Origin: Bacillota bacterium
GTDB lineage: Bacteria > Bacillota_I > Bacilli_A > RFN20 > CAG-826
NCBI GenBank assembly: GCA_026387995.1
Contig: JAPLKQ010000174.1
Location: 1,106-8,645 of the forward strand
Direction: 5' to 3'
Length of the DNA: 7,540 nt
The notes beneath the pieces are model-generated. The model saw nothing but the letters and a program-made list of their open reading frames with translations. It was not told where the DNA came from and did no database searches. The first letter of the stretch is position 1; every line of letters begins with the position of its first letter. The position numbers and the translations under genes were made by a program. Positions 1-6,618 of the stretch are shown in pieces.

Positions 1-427
1 GCCCGACTTTAAAGTATAAAGTGGATGAGGTTTTGACGAGGCTCAGGTACTTGGAATAGTCATTGGAATCGGTCTCGTGGTTACCAAAAATAAAGGTCCA
101 CGGAATCCCGAGTCTTTCCATATTCCGATATAGCTGGCTGAAGAGCGAAGGGCCTTGAGGCGACATCGACATATCGCCGGTGATGACGATGATATCGGGT
201 TCTTCCTTTTTGGCCATAGCCCGAATCAAATCGAGGGTTCTTTGGTCGTTATAACCAATCCCATAGGTCATATGCAGATCGGTAATCTGCAAGATCTTCA
301 GATGCTCGCTTGAGAGCGCAAACTCCAGTGGGGCATCGTCCGTGTAGTAATCGACAGAGCTTGGCGTGCACGAAAGTAACGAAAAACCAAGCAAGGCGAG
401 GCAGCTCAGCGCAGTGATTTTTTTCAT
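1..427 (-). CDS. Lipoprotein metallophosphoesterase (calcineurin-like), N-terminal part
   Basis: Leftward gene cut by the window edge; 142 residues are visible, read from the ATG at 427. The start is supported by an upstream GGAGG on the minus strand. Residues 1-20 form a lipoprotein signal peptide (MKK, hydrophobic core, then L17-L18-S19-C20), so the product should be lipid-anchored on the outer face of the membrane. The metallophosphoesterase signature follows: D50-L-H52, G84-D85, and G115-N-H-E118, the ligands for a two-metal centre. The missing C-terminal part should hold the remaining histidine motifs. Family members cleave phosphate mono- or diesters; the substrate cannot be told from this part. 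The next gene is divergent, so this gene has its own promoter, with a possible -10 (TACAAT, complement of 508-513) but no convincing -35. Family assignment is firm, specific role unknown. Confidence 0.9.
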   Translation of the reverse strand, partial: MKKITALSCLALLGFSLLSCTPSSVDYYTDDAPLEFALSSEHLKILQITDLHMTYGIGYNDQRTLDLIRAMAKKEEPDIIVITGDMSMSPQGPSLFSQLYRNMERLGIPWTFIFGNHETDSNDYSKYLSLVKTSSTLYFKVG

Positions 428-543
428 TGCTTATTTTCCTCCGAAAATATCGCTTTTCTGACCGCAGTAGAGAAACAAAAAACGCAAATTTTATAAATCT
501 ATTTTCTATTGTATTCCTTTTTTATGTTTTCGTGACTACACAA

Positions 544-599
544 ACGATAAAACGAGAAGCATCGAAAAGTACCTATATCGTCGTTTTGGCTTTTATCGT
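544..599. repeat. Spaced inverted repeat in divergent spacer
   Basis: ACGATAAAA at 544-552 is matched exactly by its reverse complement TTTTATCGT at 591-599. Inside, AAAACGA (549-555) is matched by TCGTTTT (581-587). The arms could form a hairpin with a long loop, or be paired protein-binding boxes between the two divergent genes. The AT-rich composition makes some chance matching likely, so a function is only suggested. Confidence 0.4.
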
Positions 600-636
600 A
601 AAATGAGTCTAGATATAAATCTAGAAGTCATTTTTT
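600..636 (+). terminator. AT-rich hairpin with T run (terminator-like or operator)
   Basis: TCTAGAT (608-614) pairs perfectly with ATCTAGA (619-625) around a 4-base loop. After a small G/AG internal loop the stem continues with AAAATGA (600-606) against TCATTTT (628-634), and the T run goes on to 636. The shape is that of a rho-independent terminator reading rightward, though the stem is weak in GC. It lies upstream of the 688-716 promoter with no evident gene before it, so it may instead be an operator palindrome, an insulator for the flavoprotein cluster, or the end of an unannotated short RNA. Confidence 0.5.
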
Positions 637-687
637 AATCCTTGTTTGCCCACGAGTCATGAAAACGCTGTTAAATGAATGTAAAAG

Positions 688-716
688 TTTACTTTTAAGG
701 GAAAAGTGGTTACTAT
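688..716 (+). promoter_or_regulatory. Predicted sigma-A promoter of the flavoprotein cluster
   Basis: TTTACT at 688-693 and TACTAT at 711-716 are separated by exactly 17 bases, each matching the consensus at four of six positions. Transcription would start near 723, giving a leader of about 40 bases before the ATG at 762. Confidence 0.55.
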
Positions 717-761
717 GACAAAGTATCTTGCGCTGATGTCTAAAAGCGAGAAAGGGGTCCT

Positions 762-1979
762 ATGACGCGAATCGCGATTATCGGCGGCGGAGCCTGTGGG
801 CTCGTTGCTGCCAACCAACTGAAACGTAAAAACCCCGGCCTCGAAGTCGTGGTCATGGAACGGAACCCGACCGTCGGGAAGAAAATCCTGATGACGGGCA
901 ACAGCAAAGGCAACCTTTCCAATCTTCACGTCGCCCCCGAAGCTTATAATTATCCGGAATTCGTCAGACCCTCCCTACGTTTTGGCCCGGAAGCGTTTTT
1001 GGACTTTGCCAAACTTTTAGGCCTCCAAACCAAAATCGATGAAGAAGGGCGTATCTGGCCGTATAGCGAATCTGCCAATTCTTATCTTGATGTTTTGAGG
1101 CTCTCTAACAAAGAATTAGGTGTCAAAGAACTTACGAATTACGAAGTCTTTGCCCTCGAGCAGAATGCCAAAAAACAATTTATCATCGATGGCACCGAGA
1201 TTTATGACTATGTCGTGATTGCCACGGGAAGTAACGCCGGTTACGGACCGAAAGCGCCTGCGACATCGCTTCCGAAAATGATCAAAGCCACCGGCCATCA
1301 CTATACCGAACTCTATCCGTGTGTTTGTCCCATCGGCGTTCAGGAGAATATCCGCTCATTAAGCGGCCTTCATATCAAATGCGGCGCCAGCATCTTCGTG
1401 GACGGCAACAAGAAATATACGACCGAGGGCGAAATCCAATTCAAGGATGACGCGTTATCGGGGATTGCCATCTTTGAACTTTCAAGTTTCCTCGCCCGTG
1501 CTTTCGTGGTCGGCCCCGTCGCCCGTGCCGATGTCGAGTTAGATTTATTCCCCGAACAAACGGAAAAAGCGGTCGAGGCAATGCTACTCTCAAAGCACGC
1601 CCTCCATCCTGAACGTTTGGCCCCGGAATTCTTCGTCGGTTTATTTTCCAAGATGATCGGGCTCTATATCATCAATCGGTTGAAACTCCAAATGATTACG
1701 GAAGCTTCAATTACGGAAATGGCCCATTTGTTCAAACATTTCCGCTTCGCTGTCAACCTCGGCTATCACGTCACCAATAACCAAGTCGTGAGCGGTGGCG
1801 TCGCCCTTTCCGAAGTGAATGCCCAGACTCTTGAATCCAAACTATTCCCGCGTCTTTATCTGGGCGGGGAAGTCTTGGATATCGATGGCCTATGCGGCGG
1901 TTACAATCTCCATTTCGCCTTTGCCAGCGGCAGTTTGATTGCCGACTCGATCAATGAAAGGATCACCCACCATGATTGA
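762..1979 (+). CDS. BaiN/HI0933-family NAD(P)/FAD-dependent flavoprotein
   Basis: This 405-aa protein is close to the usual length for the family. The N-terminus carries a Rossmann FAD-binding loop (G8-G-G-A-C-G13) ending in an acidic residue (E33) that would bind the ribose. The family signature follows at about residues 39-54, GKKILMTGNSKGNLSN, where relatives usually have GRCNLTN. The C-terminal FAD-contacting block (YLGGEVLDIDGLCGGYNLHF) is also typical. Members are cytoplasmic flavin enzymes; one relative (BaiN) has been linked to bile-acid dehydroxylation, but most have no known substrate and this one cannot be assigned. The start at 762 follows AAAGGGG at a short distance. The stop overlaps the next gene's start by 8 bases, pointing to translational coupling. 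Confidence 0.93.
   Translation: MTRIAIIGGGACGLVAANQLKRKNPGLEVVVMERNPTVGKKILMTGNSKGNLSNLHVAPEAYNYPEFVRPSLRFGPEAFLDFAKLLGLQTKIDEEGRIWPYSESANSYLDVLRLSNKELGVKELTNYEVFALEQNAKKQFIIDGTEIYDYVVIATGSNAGYGPKAPATSLPKMIKATGHHYTELYPCVCPIGVQENIRSLSGLHIKCGASIFVDGNKKYTTEGEIQFKDDALSGIAIFELSSFLARAFVVGPVARADVELDLFPEQTEKAVEAMLLSKHALHPERLAPEFFVGLFSKMIGLYIINRLKLQMITEASITEMAHLFKHFRFAVNLGYHVTNNQVVSGGVALSEVNAQTLESKLFPRLYLGGEVLDIDGLCGGYNLHFAFASGSLIADSINERITHHD
1957..1962 (+). promoter_or_regulatory. Ribosome site fixing the start of the second flavoprotein
   Basis: AAAGGA lies 9 bases before the ATG at 1972. The frame is open farther upstream (TTG at 1939, ATG at 1954), but those starts have no ribosome site at a useful distance and would add residues lying inside the preceding gene. 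Confidence 0.65.
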
Positions 1980-3447
1980 ACTATTAAATGTCCGCATGAC
2001 CCTCGACGAGACCGAAGAAATCGTCAAACAAAGAGTCTATAAACGGCTCCGCCTCTTGGATAACGACGTCGTCTCTTTCCAATATGCCAAGAAATCGATT
2101 GACGCCCGGGATAAGAACGATATCTATTTCAACTGCAACATCGTCGGCGCCGGCCCGGCTGGCTTATTTGCCGCCCTGACGCTTGCGAAAATGGGCGCGA
2201 AGCCTTTACTTATCGAACGGGGCTCAGCGGTCGAGAAACGTGAACTCGACATCGCTAACTTTTATAAAAATGGGATTTTGAATCCTGACAGCAACATCCA
2301 CTTTGGCGAAGGCGGCGCCGGAACCTACTCGGATGGCAAACTGATGAGCGGGAAAAACACCGATCTCGTCCATGTTTTAATGAATGAGTTCGTCGAAGTG
2401 GGGGCCCCTGCCGAAATTAAATACCAAGCCAAACCGCACTTAGGCACCGATAACCTGCTCCACATCGTCAAAAATCTCCGTGAGAAGATTATCGCTTTAG
2501 GCGGCGAAGTCCGTTTTGAAACAAAGTTCGTCGGCTTTACCGCGCCAAGCGGGAAACTGCAAAGCATCACGGTCGAACATCTCGGCAAAAAAGAGATCAT
2601 CCCCTGCGATAACGTCCTATTGGCCCTGGGCCACAGCGCCCGCGACACCTTTGAAATGCTCTATGAAAAGAAATTGACCATTGAACAAAAACCTTTCTCA
2701 ATGGGCGTCCGCATCGAACATATCCAAGAAGACGTCAATAAAACCCAATATGGCAAATACTATGCCCATCCCGCACTCAAAGCTGCGGATTATAAATTAG
2801 CCGTTCATCTGCCAACGGGCCGTGGCGTCTATACTTTCTGCATGTGCCCCGGCGGTTCGGTCATCTCCTCCAGCAGCGAACTCGGCGGTTGCGTCACTAA
2901 CGGCATGAGCCGTTTTGCCCGTGACAGTAAATTTGCCAACAGCGCCGTTCTTGTCAATGTCGACCCGAGCGATTTCCCGAGCACTCACCCGTTAGCGGGC
3001 ATGGAACTGCAACGCGTTTATGAACGGAAAACCTACGAAGTATCGAAGAGTTATGCCGCCGTGGTCCAGACCGTCGGTGATTTTATGGCCGACGTTCCCA
3101 CCAAAAAACTAGTCCGTGAGACCGCCAACCAAGTCGGCATCTTCCCGGATGAAGTGAAGAAATGCCTGCCGGACTTTGTCGTCAAATCACTTCGTGCCGC
3201 TTTACCTGAATTCGAAAAGCATTTTAAAGGCTTTACTGATAAGGATGCGCTGTTATATGCGGTGGAGACCCGTTCCTCTTCGCCCGTCCGCCTTGTCCGC
3301 GGCGATGACCTTCAAGCCGTCGGCTTCCAAGGCATCTATCCGTGTGGCGAAGGTTCCGGCTATTCCGGTGGCATCACGACCTCAGCGATTGACGGCATTA
3401 CCGCCGCTCAAGCTTTGCTTGCCAAATACCGCTCATCAATAAAATGA
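1972..3447 (+). CDS. COG2509-type FAD-dependent dehydrogenase
   Basis: From ATG 1972 this is a 491-aa protein. Residues 1-55 form the small N-terminal module usual for this group, ending in a conserved K-S-I-D-A-R stretch (41-46). A Rossmann FAD loop (G59-A-G-P-A-G64) follows, then the group-specific blocks IHFGEGGAGTYSDGKL, PFSMGVRIEH and FCMCPGGSVI. The C-terminal FAD closure is GEGSGYSGG (459-467) followed by ITTSAIDGI. These uncharacterised flavoproteins are conserved across Firmicutes and Bacteroidetes; they are predicted cytoplasmic oxidoreductases with unknown substrate. The start overlaps the stop of the preceding flavoprotein by 8 bases, so the two are probably made in fixed ratio from one message. 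No clear terminator follows; a 5-bp stem (GATAA/TTATC) just after the stop is too weak to count. Confidence 0.93.
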   Translation: MIELLNVRMTLDETEEIVKQRVYKRLRLLDNDVVSFQYAKKSIDARDKNDIYFNCNIVGAGPAGLFAALTLAKMGAKPLLIERGSAVEKRELDIANFYKNGILNPDSNIHFGEGGAGTYSDGKLMSGKNTDLVHVLMNEFVEVGAPAEIKYQAKPHLGTDNLLHIVKNLREKIIALGGEVRFETKFVGFTAPSGKLQSITVEHLGKKEIIPCDNVLLALGHSARDTFEMLYEKKLTIEQKPFSMGVRIEHIQEDVNKTQYGKYYAHPALKAADYKLAVHLPTGRGVYTFCMCPGGSVISSSSELGGCVTNGMSRFARDSKFANSAVLVNVDPSDFPSTHPLAGMELQRVYERKTYEVSKSYAAVVQTVGDFMADVPTKKLVRETANQVGIFPDEVKKCLPDFVVKSLRAALPEFEKHFKGFTDKDALLYAVETRSSSPVRLVRGDDLQAVGFQGIYPCGEGSGYSGGITTSAIDGITAAQALLAKYRSSIK

Positions 3448-3487
3448 TAAGTTCATACGTTTATCTTTTGTAGAACCGAGGAAAAAA

Positions 3488-4774
3488 ATGGTGACTCACG
3501 ATAATCGTTTCGATATTTCCATTTTCCGGCGCGGAAAGATGCCGTTCTTTTTATTGTTATTCACGCTAGTCACCGCTTGCACGCCAACGACCGGCAGTTC
3601 GTTAAGTTCATCCTCGCTTTCCGAAACCTCTTCATCCTCTGAAACTTCGTCGTCATCTTCAGAATCATCGTCTAATAGTAGCAGTTCTTCGTCGGCCTAT
3701 TCAGTCCCCAGCTCATCGATTTCGATGACTTCCTATAGCACGGCGATCACTGGAAGTTCGGTTTTTACTTTAGGGAGCGCCGGGAATTACCTTTCCAGCG
3801 AAACCAATTCGACCGAACTCAACGTTTATTCAATTGAGATGCATGACCAATATGGCGATGCGACCCTTTTCGATTACGGAAACTATGAAATCTTAGTCGA
3901 TGGCGGCGCTCAGGCCGATGGCCCCTATGTCAAAGCGGTGCTCGACACCTATGTCACGGACCATGTCCTCGATATGCTGGTCGTAACGCACGCACACAGC
4001 GATCATTACGGTGGTTTGGCTTCTACATCGACTTGGTCCAATATCACAAACATCACGAATATCGTCGATTATGGCTATACCGGCGCCAATTATACGAGCG
4101 GTTATAGAAGCATCCGCTCTTCCTATGTCTCGAAGGGCAGCGAATATCATCCGATTACTGAACTCATCATGCATTCCGATGGAATCTACCATATCAGTGA
4201 GCGGATGTCGCTCCAATTTTTGAACACCAACTGTTACGTCGCTCCCGGCGGCACGGCGAGTGATCCCAATACCACCTCCATCTGTTTTCTTTTAACTTTC
4301 GATAATACCGTTTTTTATATGAATGGCGATTCCACCGTCGATACCGATACCGGCGTCCGCAGCAATTATCCGGGTCTCATCTCTGCTGACCAAGTCGTGG
4401 TTTCTAAAGGCGCCCATCATGGAAGTGCCAGCAATGGCTCTAACGGAAGGACTTTTCTGCAGGTGTTTTTGAAACCTGATTATGTTTTTATTTCGGGAGC
4501 CATCGATTTGGTCAATCAGACCGCCAGTGGCGTGGTGGAGGTCCAACACCCTTATTACGCGGCGATCCATAATTTTTCACTTCATACCGACCAAGTCTAT
4601 TGGAACGGGATTAACGGCACGCTGACGATGCATAGCGATGGCGCCGCCATTACCATGACCGGTGCCACCCGGACTTTGGATTATTACGTCCAAGGCGTCG
4701 TTGTCAACCGCGCCAGCGAAAAAAATATCACCATCTTCCAAAGCCAGTGGTACTTGAATTATCTCGTGCCGTAA
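3488..4774 (+). CDS. Surface lipoprotein with ComEC-like metallo-beta-lactamase fold
   Basis: This 428-aa protein starts after a GAGG at 3478-3481. An N-terminal basic region (R14, R15, K17) precedes a hydrophobic stretch ending in V28-T-A-C31, a lipobox, so the mature protein should be lipid-anchored at Cys31. Residues about 37-80 are a serine-rich spacer written with all six serine codons, which argues for selection on the protein. The hydrolase domain begins near residue 110 and shows L-V-D138-G-G, then H168-A-H-S-D-H173, G280-D281 and K-G-A-H310-H311-G-S. These are the metal and active-site motifs of the ComEC/Rec2 C-terminal hydrolase type. The last ~90 residues are an unassigned beta-rich extension. 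No membrane-channel domain is present, so DNA uptake as in ComEC is not implied. An extracellular nuclease or phosphodiesterase role is plausible but unproven. It lies 40 bases after the flavoproteins and may be cotranscribed. Confidence 0.9.
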   Translation: MVTHDNRFDISIFRRGKMPFFLLLFTLVTACTPTTGSSLSSSSLSETSSSSETSSSSSESSSNSSSSSSAYSVPSSSISMTSYSTAITGSSVFTLGSAGNYLSSETNSTELNVYSIEMHDQYGDATLFDYGNYEILVDGGAQADGPYVKAVLDTYVTDHVLDMLVVTHAHSDHYGGLASTSTWSNITNITNIVDYGYTGANYTSGYRSIRSSYVSKGSEYHPITELIMHSDGIYHISERMSLQFLNTNCYVAPGGTASDPNTTSICFLLTFDNTVFYMNGDSTVDTDTGVRSNYPGLISADQVVVSKGAHHGSASNGSNGRTFLQVFLKPDYVFISGAIDLVNQTASGVVEVQHPYYAAIHNFSLHTDQVYWNGINGTLTMHSDGAAITMTGATRTLDYYVQGVVVNRASEKNITIFQSQWYLNYLVP

Positions 4775-4783
4775 GCGTGGATG

Positions 4784-4811
4784 TTGACTTACCTTCATTT
4801 AGTGCTATGAT
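4784..4811 (+). promoter_or_regulatory. Strong promoter of the small-protein gene
   Basis: TTGACT (4784-4789) and TATGAT (4806-4811) are 16 bases apart, and TG at 4803-4804 makes an extended -10. Each box matches the consensus at five of six positions. It starts 10 bases after the lipoprotein stop codon, and transcription should begin near 4818. Confidence 0.75.
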
Positions 4812-4812
4812 A

Positions 4813-4846
4813 TGAGACTTCGAGAAACTATCCGCTCGGAGATTCA
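4813..4846 (+). promoter_or_regulatory. 5' leader hairpin of the small-protein transcript
   Basis: CTTCGAG (4818-4824) pairs with CTCGGAG (4835-4841) as seven base pairs including one G-U wobble, around a 10-base loop. A single A/A mismatch separates this from four further pairs (4813-4816 with 4843-4846). The predicted transcription start falls at the base of the inner stem, so the RNA may begin with this hairpin. Such 5' stems often protect a message from decay, though control of translation or a small-RNA role is possible. Confidence 0.45.
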
Positions 4847-4863
4847 GTCCAATACTATGTAAT

Positions 4864-4870
4864 GAAGGAG
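4864..4870 (+). promoter_or_regulatory. Strong Shine-Dalgarno of the small-protein gene
   Basis: GAAGGAG, a near-perfect match to the 16S anti-Shine-Dalgarno, stands 9 bases before the ATG at 4880. It is the best ribosome site in the window and the main reason to take the 41-codon frame as a real gene. Confidence 0.75.
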
Positions 4871-4879
4871 TGCGATATT

Positions 4880-5005
4880 ATGAATAAAGTAAGAAATGTC
4901 TTCCAAAAGATTTTCGATTCACTTGGCGTTCTCGGTATCATGTCAGTCGGCGAAAAACAATATAAAGCCGAAATCATGTCCGGACAAATAAATAAGAAAA
5001 ACTAA
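4880..5005 (+). CDS. 41-aa small protein of unknown function
   Basis: I do not recognise this family. The 41-residue product is basic (seven Lys/Arg against three Asp/Glu). It has a central segment, VFQKIFDSLGVLGIMS (residues 7-22), that could form an amphipathic helix, and a polar lysine-rich tail ending NKKN. It has no signal peptide, no cysteine and no full-length membrane helix. Codon choice (GGC, GTC, GCC, ATC, GAA) resembles the neighbouring genes. It sits in its own transcription unit with promoter, leader hairpin, strong ribosome site and terminator, which suggests abundant expression. Possibilities include a membrane-associated peptide, a regulatory small protein or a toxin; nothing in the sequence decides. 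No antitoxin or transporter partner is adjacent. Confidence 0.72.
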   Translation: MNKVRNVFQKIFDSLGVLGIMSVGEKQYKAEIMSGQINKKN

Positions 5006-5020
5006 AGGACTTTAAAAGTA

Positions 5021-5056
5021 AAAATCCCTCGACGATAGAACCGAGGGATTTTTTTT
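5021..5056 (+). terminator. Rho-independent terminator, probably bidirectional
   Basis: AAAATCCCTCG (5021-5031) pairs perfectly with CGAGGGATTTT (5042-5052) across a 10-base loop, and the T run continues to 5056. It ends the small-protein transcript. The A run on the left arm gives T residues on the other strand, so it can also end the leftward GH32 transcript, whose stop is at 5070-5072. Confidence 0.92.
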
Positions 5057-5069
5057 ATGCGGTAGGGTA

Positions 5070-6497
5070 TTAACGCGCGGCTTCGGGAATCTTTCCGCGA
5101 TAGAATCCGCTGGAGTGGAGGAGCGTATCCATTTTGCCATGGAGACTCATCCGATAGAACTCGTTATCGATGAAGATTAAAGACGTGATGGCTTCTTCGC
5201 CGAGATTGATGAAAAGCTCAATGCTGCAGGAATCGAGGACCACGCGGAGGTTAACGTGTCCCGGATACGCGCGCCGCGTCTTCCGTATCACTTGCGAAGC
5301 GTGTTTGGCGTGCATCGAGTCATAAATCACATATCCGTCTTTGATCGCGATCGTGAAATAATCCTCGGGGTCTTCGGGATTCACGAAGTCCATCGAGTTA
5401 TTGCTGGTCGTGTTGATATCGGCGAATAAATCAGCGTGTTTATTGACAAGCACATTGTTTTCGAAATGAAAAACCTTGGTGGGCGTCTTCGAAAGTTCGG
5501 ACACCGGGTATTGGAAAAGTTTGCCTTTTTTGATCGACAATTCACGCGGGTAAGTCAATAGGCCAGACCAGCCAAGGCCAAGTTCGGCGGGATAGAAGGG
5601 TTTGCCTTCCCGTACCATGCTGCCCACCATGATTCGGCGGCCTTTGTCGTCGAGCAGCGTTTGCGCCGCAAAGAAGTCGGGGCCTAAATCAATTTCGGAG
5701 ACTTAATCGATTTTAAAGTTTTTGTTTTCAAAGTCCATTTTGCCGATGAGCGCTAGACTTTGGGCGGTGTTTCCGTTCTCGGAAGTGGGGGTGACGTCCA
5801 GCGCCGAGACGAGCAAGACGTCCTTGTTGTTCAGCGTAAAGAAATCGGGATGTTCCGCCATCTTTCCGAAGCGTGGATTGGGGCCAATCGTAAAGTAATA
5901 TTGGCTGTGAAGCAGGTTGTGAACGCGGTAAACGAGGACCTGACCGACATTATCGAGTGTCTTGGAACCCAAGAAAACATAGTTGTAATCCCCGAGCATG
6001 ATGGGGTGCGGGTCACGGAAATCGGTGAGGGCGGCATCGGGCGGCAAATGTTCCTCGCTGAGGAGGCTGCCGGGATTCTTGATGAAATTGATGCCGTCTT
6101 TGGTCCGCGCCAAATTTTGGCGTTCGACGATGGCACCGGTATCAAAGCGCTGCGTATAGGCGATGAGCATACTGTTGGGGCGGATCGGATTGACAAGGGC
6201 GCCGCCGGCATAGCAGTCGAGCACATTGTCGCGGTCGGGGGCCAGCGTGACTATCAAGGGATAGAAGTGGGTGAGGTTATAACTGACGATATGCCCGCAG
6301 TGGATTGGGCCATAGGAAGTACTATAGGGATTGTACTGGTAGAAGAAGTGATAGGCGCCGCGGTAAAAAACCACGCTGCAGGTATCCGCCATCCAGCCGA
6401 TGGGGGCCACAGGGTGGAAGAGGGGACGGAATTTGGGCGATATATTGGGGCTGTGTTTATAAATATATTGTTTAGCGGCCGCTTTCGTTAAATTCAT
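5070..6497 (-). pseudogene. GH32 beta-fructosidase / sucrose-6-phosphate hydrolase-like, interrupted by in-frame TAA
   Basis: The leftward reading from ATG 6497 gives about 475 codons, normal for cytoplasmic GH32 enzymes, which release fructose from sucrose(-6-phosphate) or fructans. Codon 265 is TAA (5703-5705). The same frame continues past it with typical family sequence (EIDLGPDFFAAQT, GRRIMVGSM, TYPRELSIKKGKL) and then the C-terminal beta-sandwich (VVLDSCSIELFIN). Before the stop lies the five-bladed propeller: W35-M-A-D38 (nucleophile position), R161-D162-P163 (transition-state stabiliser) and E215 (acid/base). All three catalytic acids are kept, but the usual WMNDPNG reads WMADTCS and the usual ECP reads EHP. 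The upstream fragment alone lacks part of the propeller and the whole sandwich, so a working enzyme is unlikely without readthrough. The 6497 start has AAGGGA 9 bases upstream and places the nucleophile where the family expects it; ATG 6560 is an alternative. Confidence 0.85.
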
Positions 6498-6506
6498 AGT
6501 AGCGCT

Positions 6507-6512
6507 TCCCTT
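6507..6512 (-). promoter_or_regulatory. Ribosome site supporting the GH32 start
   Basis: On the minus strand AAGGGA stands 9 bases before the ATG at 6497. The longer alternative starting at 6560 would add 21 residues not expected in this family. Confidence 0.6.
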
Positions 6513-6589
6513 CGTAGGATGGAGTCTTTTTCGTGTAAAAAGCATAGTATTAGATGGCATGACGAACCATGCCTTTTCAACACGCGACT

Positions 6590-6618
6590 ATTGTAGACGT
6601 TTGTTAATAATATGTAAA
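6590..6618 (-). promoter_or_regulatory. Predicted sigma-A promoter of the GH32 gene
   Basis: On the minus strand TTTACA (6618-6613) and TACAAT (6595-6590) are 17 bases apart, each one base from consensus. Transcription would start near 6583, giving a leader of about 86 bases to the ATG at 6497. The intact promoter suggests the gene was inactivated recently or is still transcribed. Confidence 0.7.

Larger units (their letters stand above)
428..761. other. Divergent intergenic region
   Basis: This 334-base AT-rich spacer separates the leftward metallophosphoesterase from the rightward flavoprotein. It holds a possible -10 for the leftward gene near 508-513, a 9-base inverted repeat (544-552 with 591-599), a hairpin ending in six T (600-636), and the rightward promoter (688-716). 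I see no coding frame with a credible ribosome site and no tRNA-like structure. Confidence 0.7.

Noticed and set aside
715..765. 16-codon leader peptide before the first flavoprotein
   Set aside because: Its ATG overlaps the predicted -10 box and would not be in the transcript; no ribosome site is present.
657..929. 90-codon minus-strand frame over the first flavoprotein start
   Set aside because: It is antisense to a well-supported gene and its promoter region, with no motif or ribosome site.
1939..1971. Longer N-terminus of the second flavoprotein (TTG at 1939 or ATG at 1954)
   Set aside because: No ribosome site at a useful distance, and the extra residues fall in the coding end of the previous gene; AAAGGA fits the ATG at 1972.
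3443..3468. Terminator after the second flavoprotein
   Set aside because: Only a 5-bp A/T-rich stem (GATAA/TTATC) with a short T run; too weak to call, and the next gene starts 40 bases on without its own clear promoter.
3590..3730. Simple-sequence (microsatellite) repeat
   Set aside because: The serine tract uses all six serine codons with no repeating DNA unit, so it is a protein-level low-complexity spacer.
5070..5630. Separate 186-aa gene starting at the ATG at 5630
   Set aside because: The frame is open and family-like back to the TAA at 5703. It is the C-terminal third of the GH32 protein, and the ATG is an internal Met of the GRRIMVGSM motif.
5690..5720. Frameshift in the GH32 gene
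   Set aside because: Both halves share the same frame and family sequence continues directly after the stop, so a single nonsense codon explains it.
5760..6491. 243-codon open frame on the + strand
   Set aside because: It lies wholly antisense to the GH32 gene, whose protein motifs are unmistakable. Its own translation is low in recognisable structure and it has no ribosome site.
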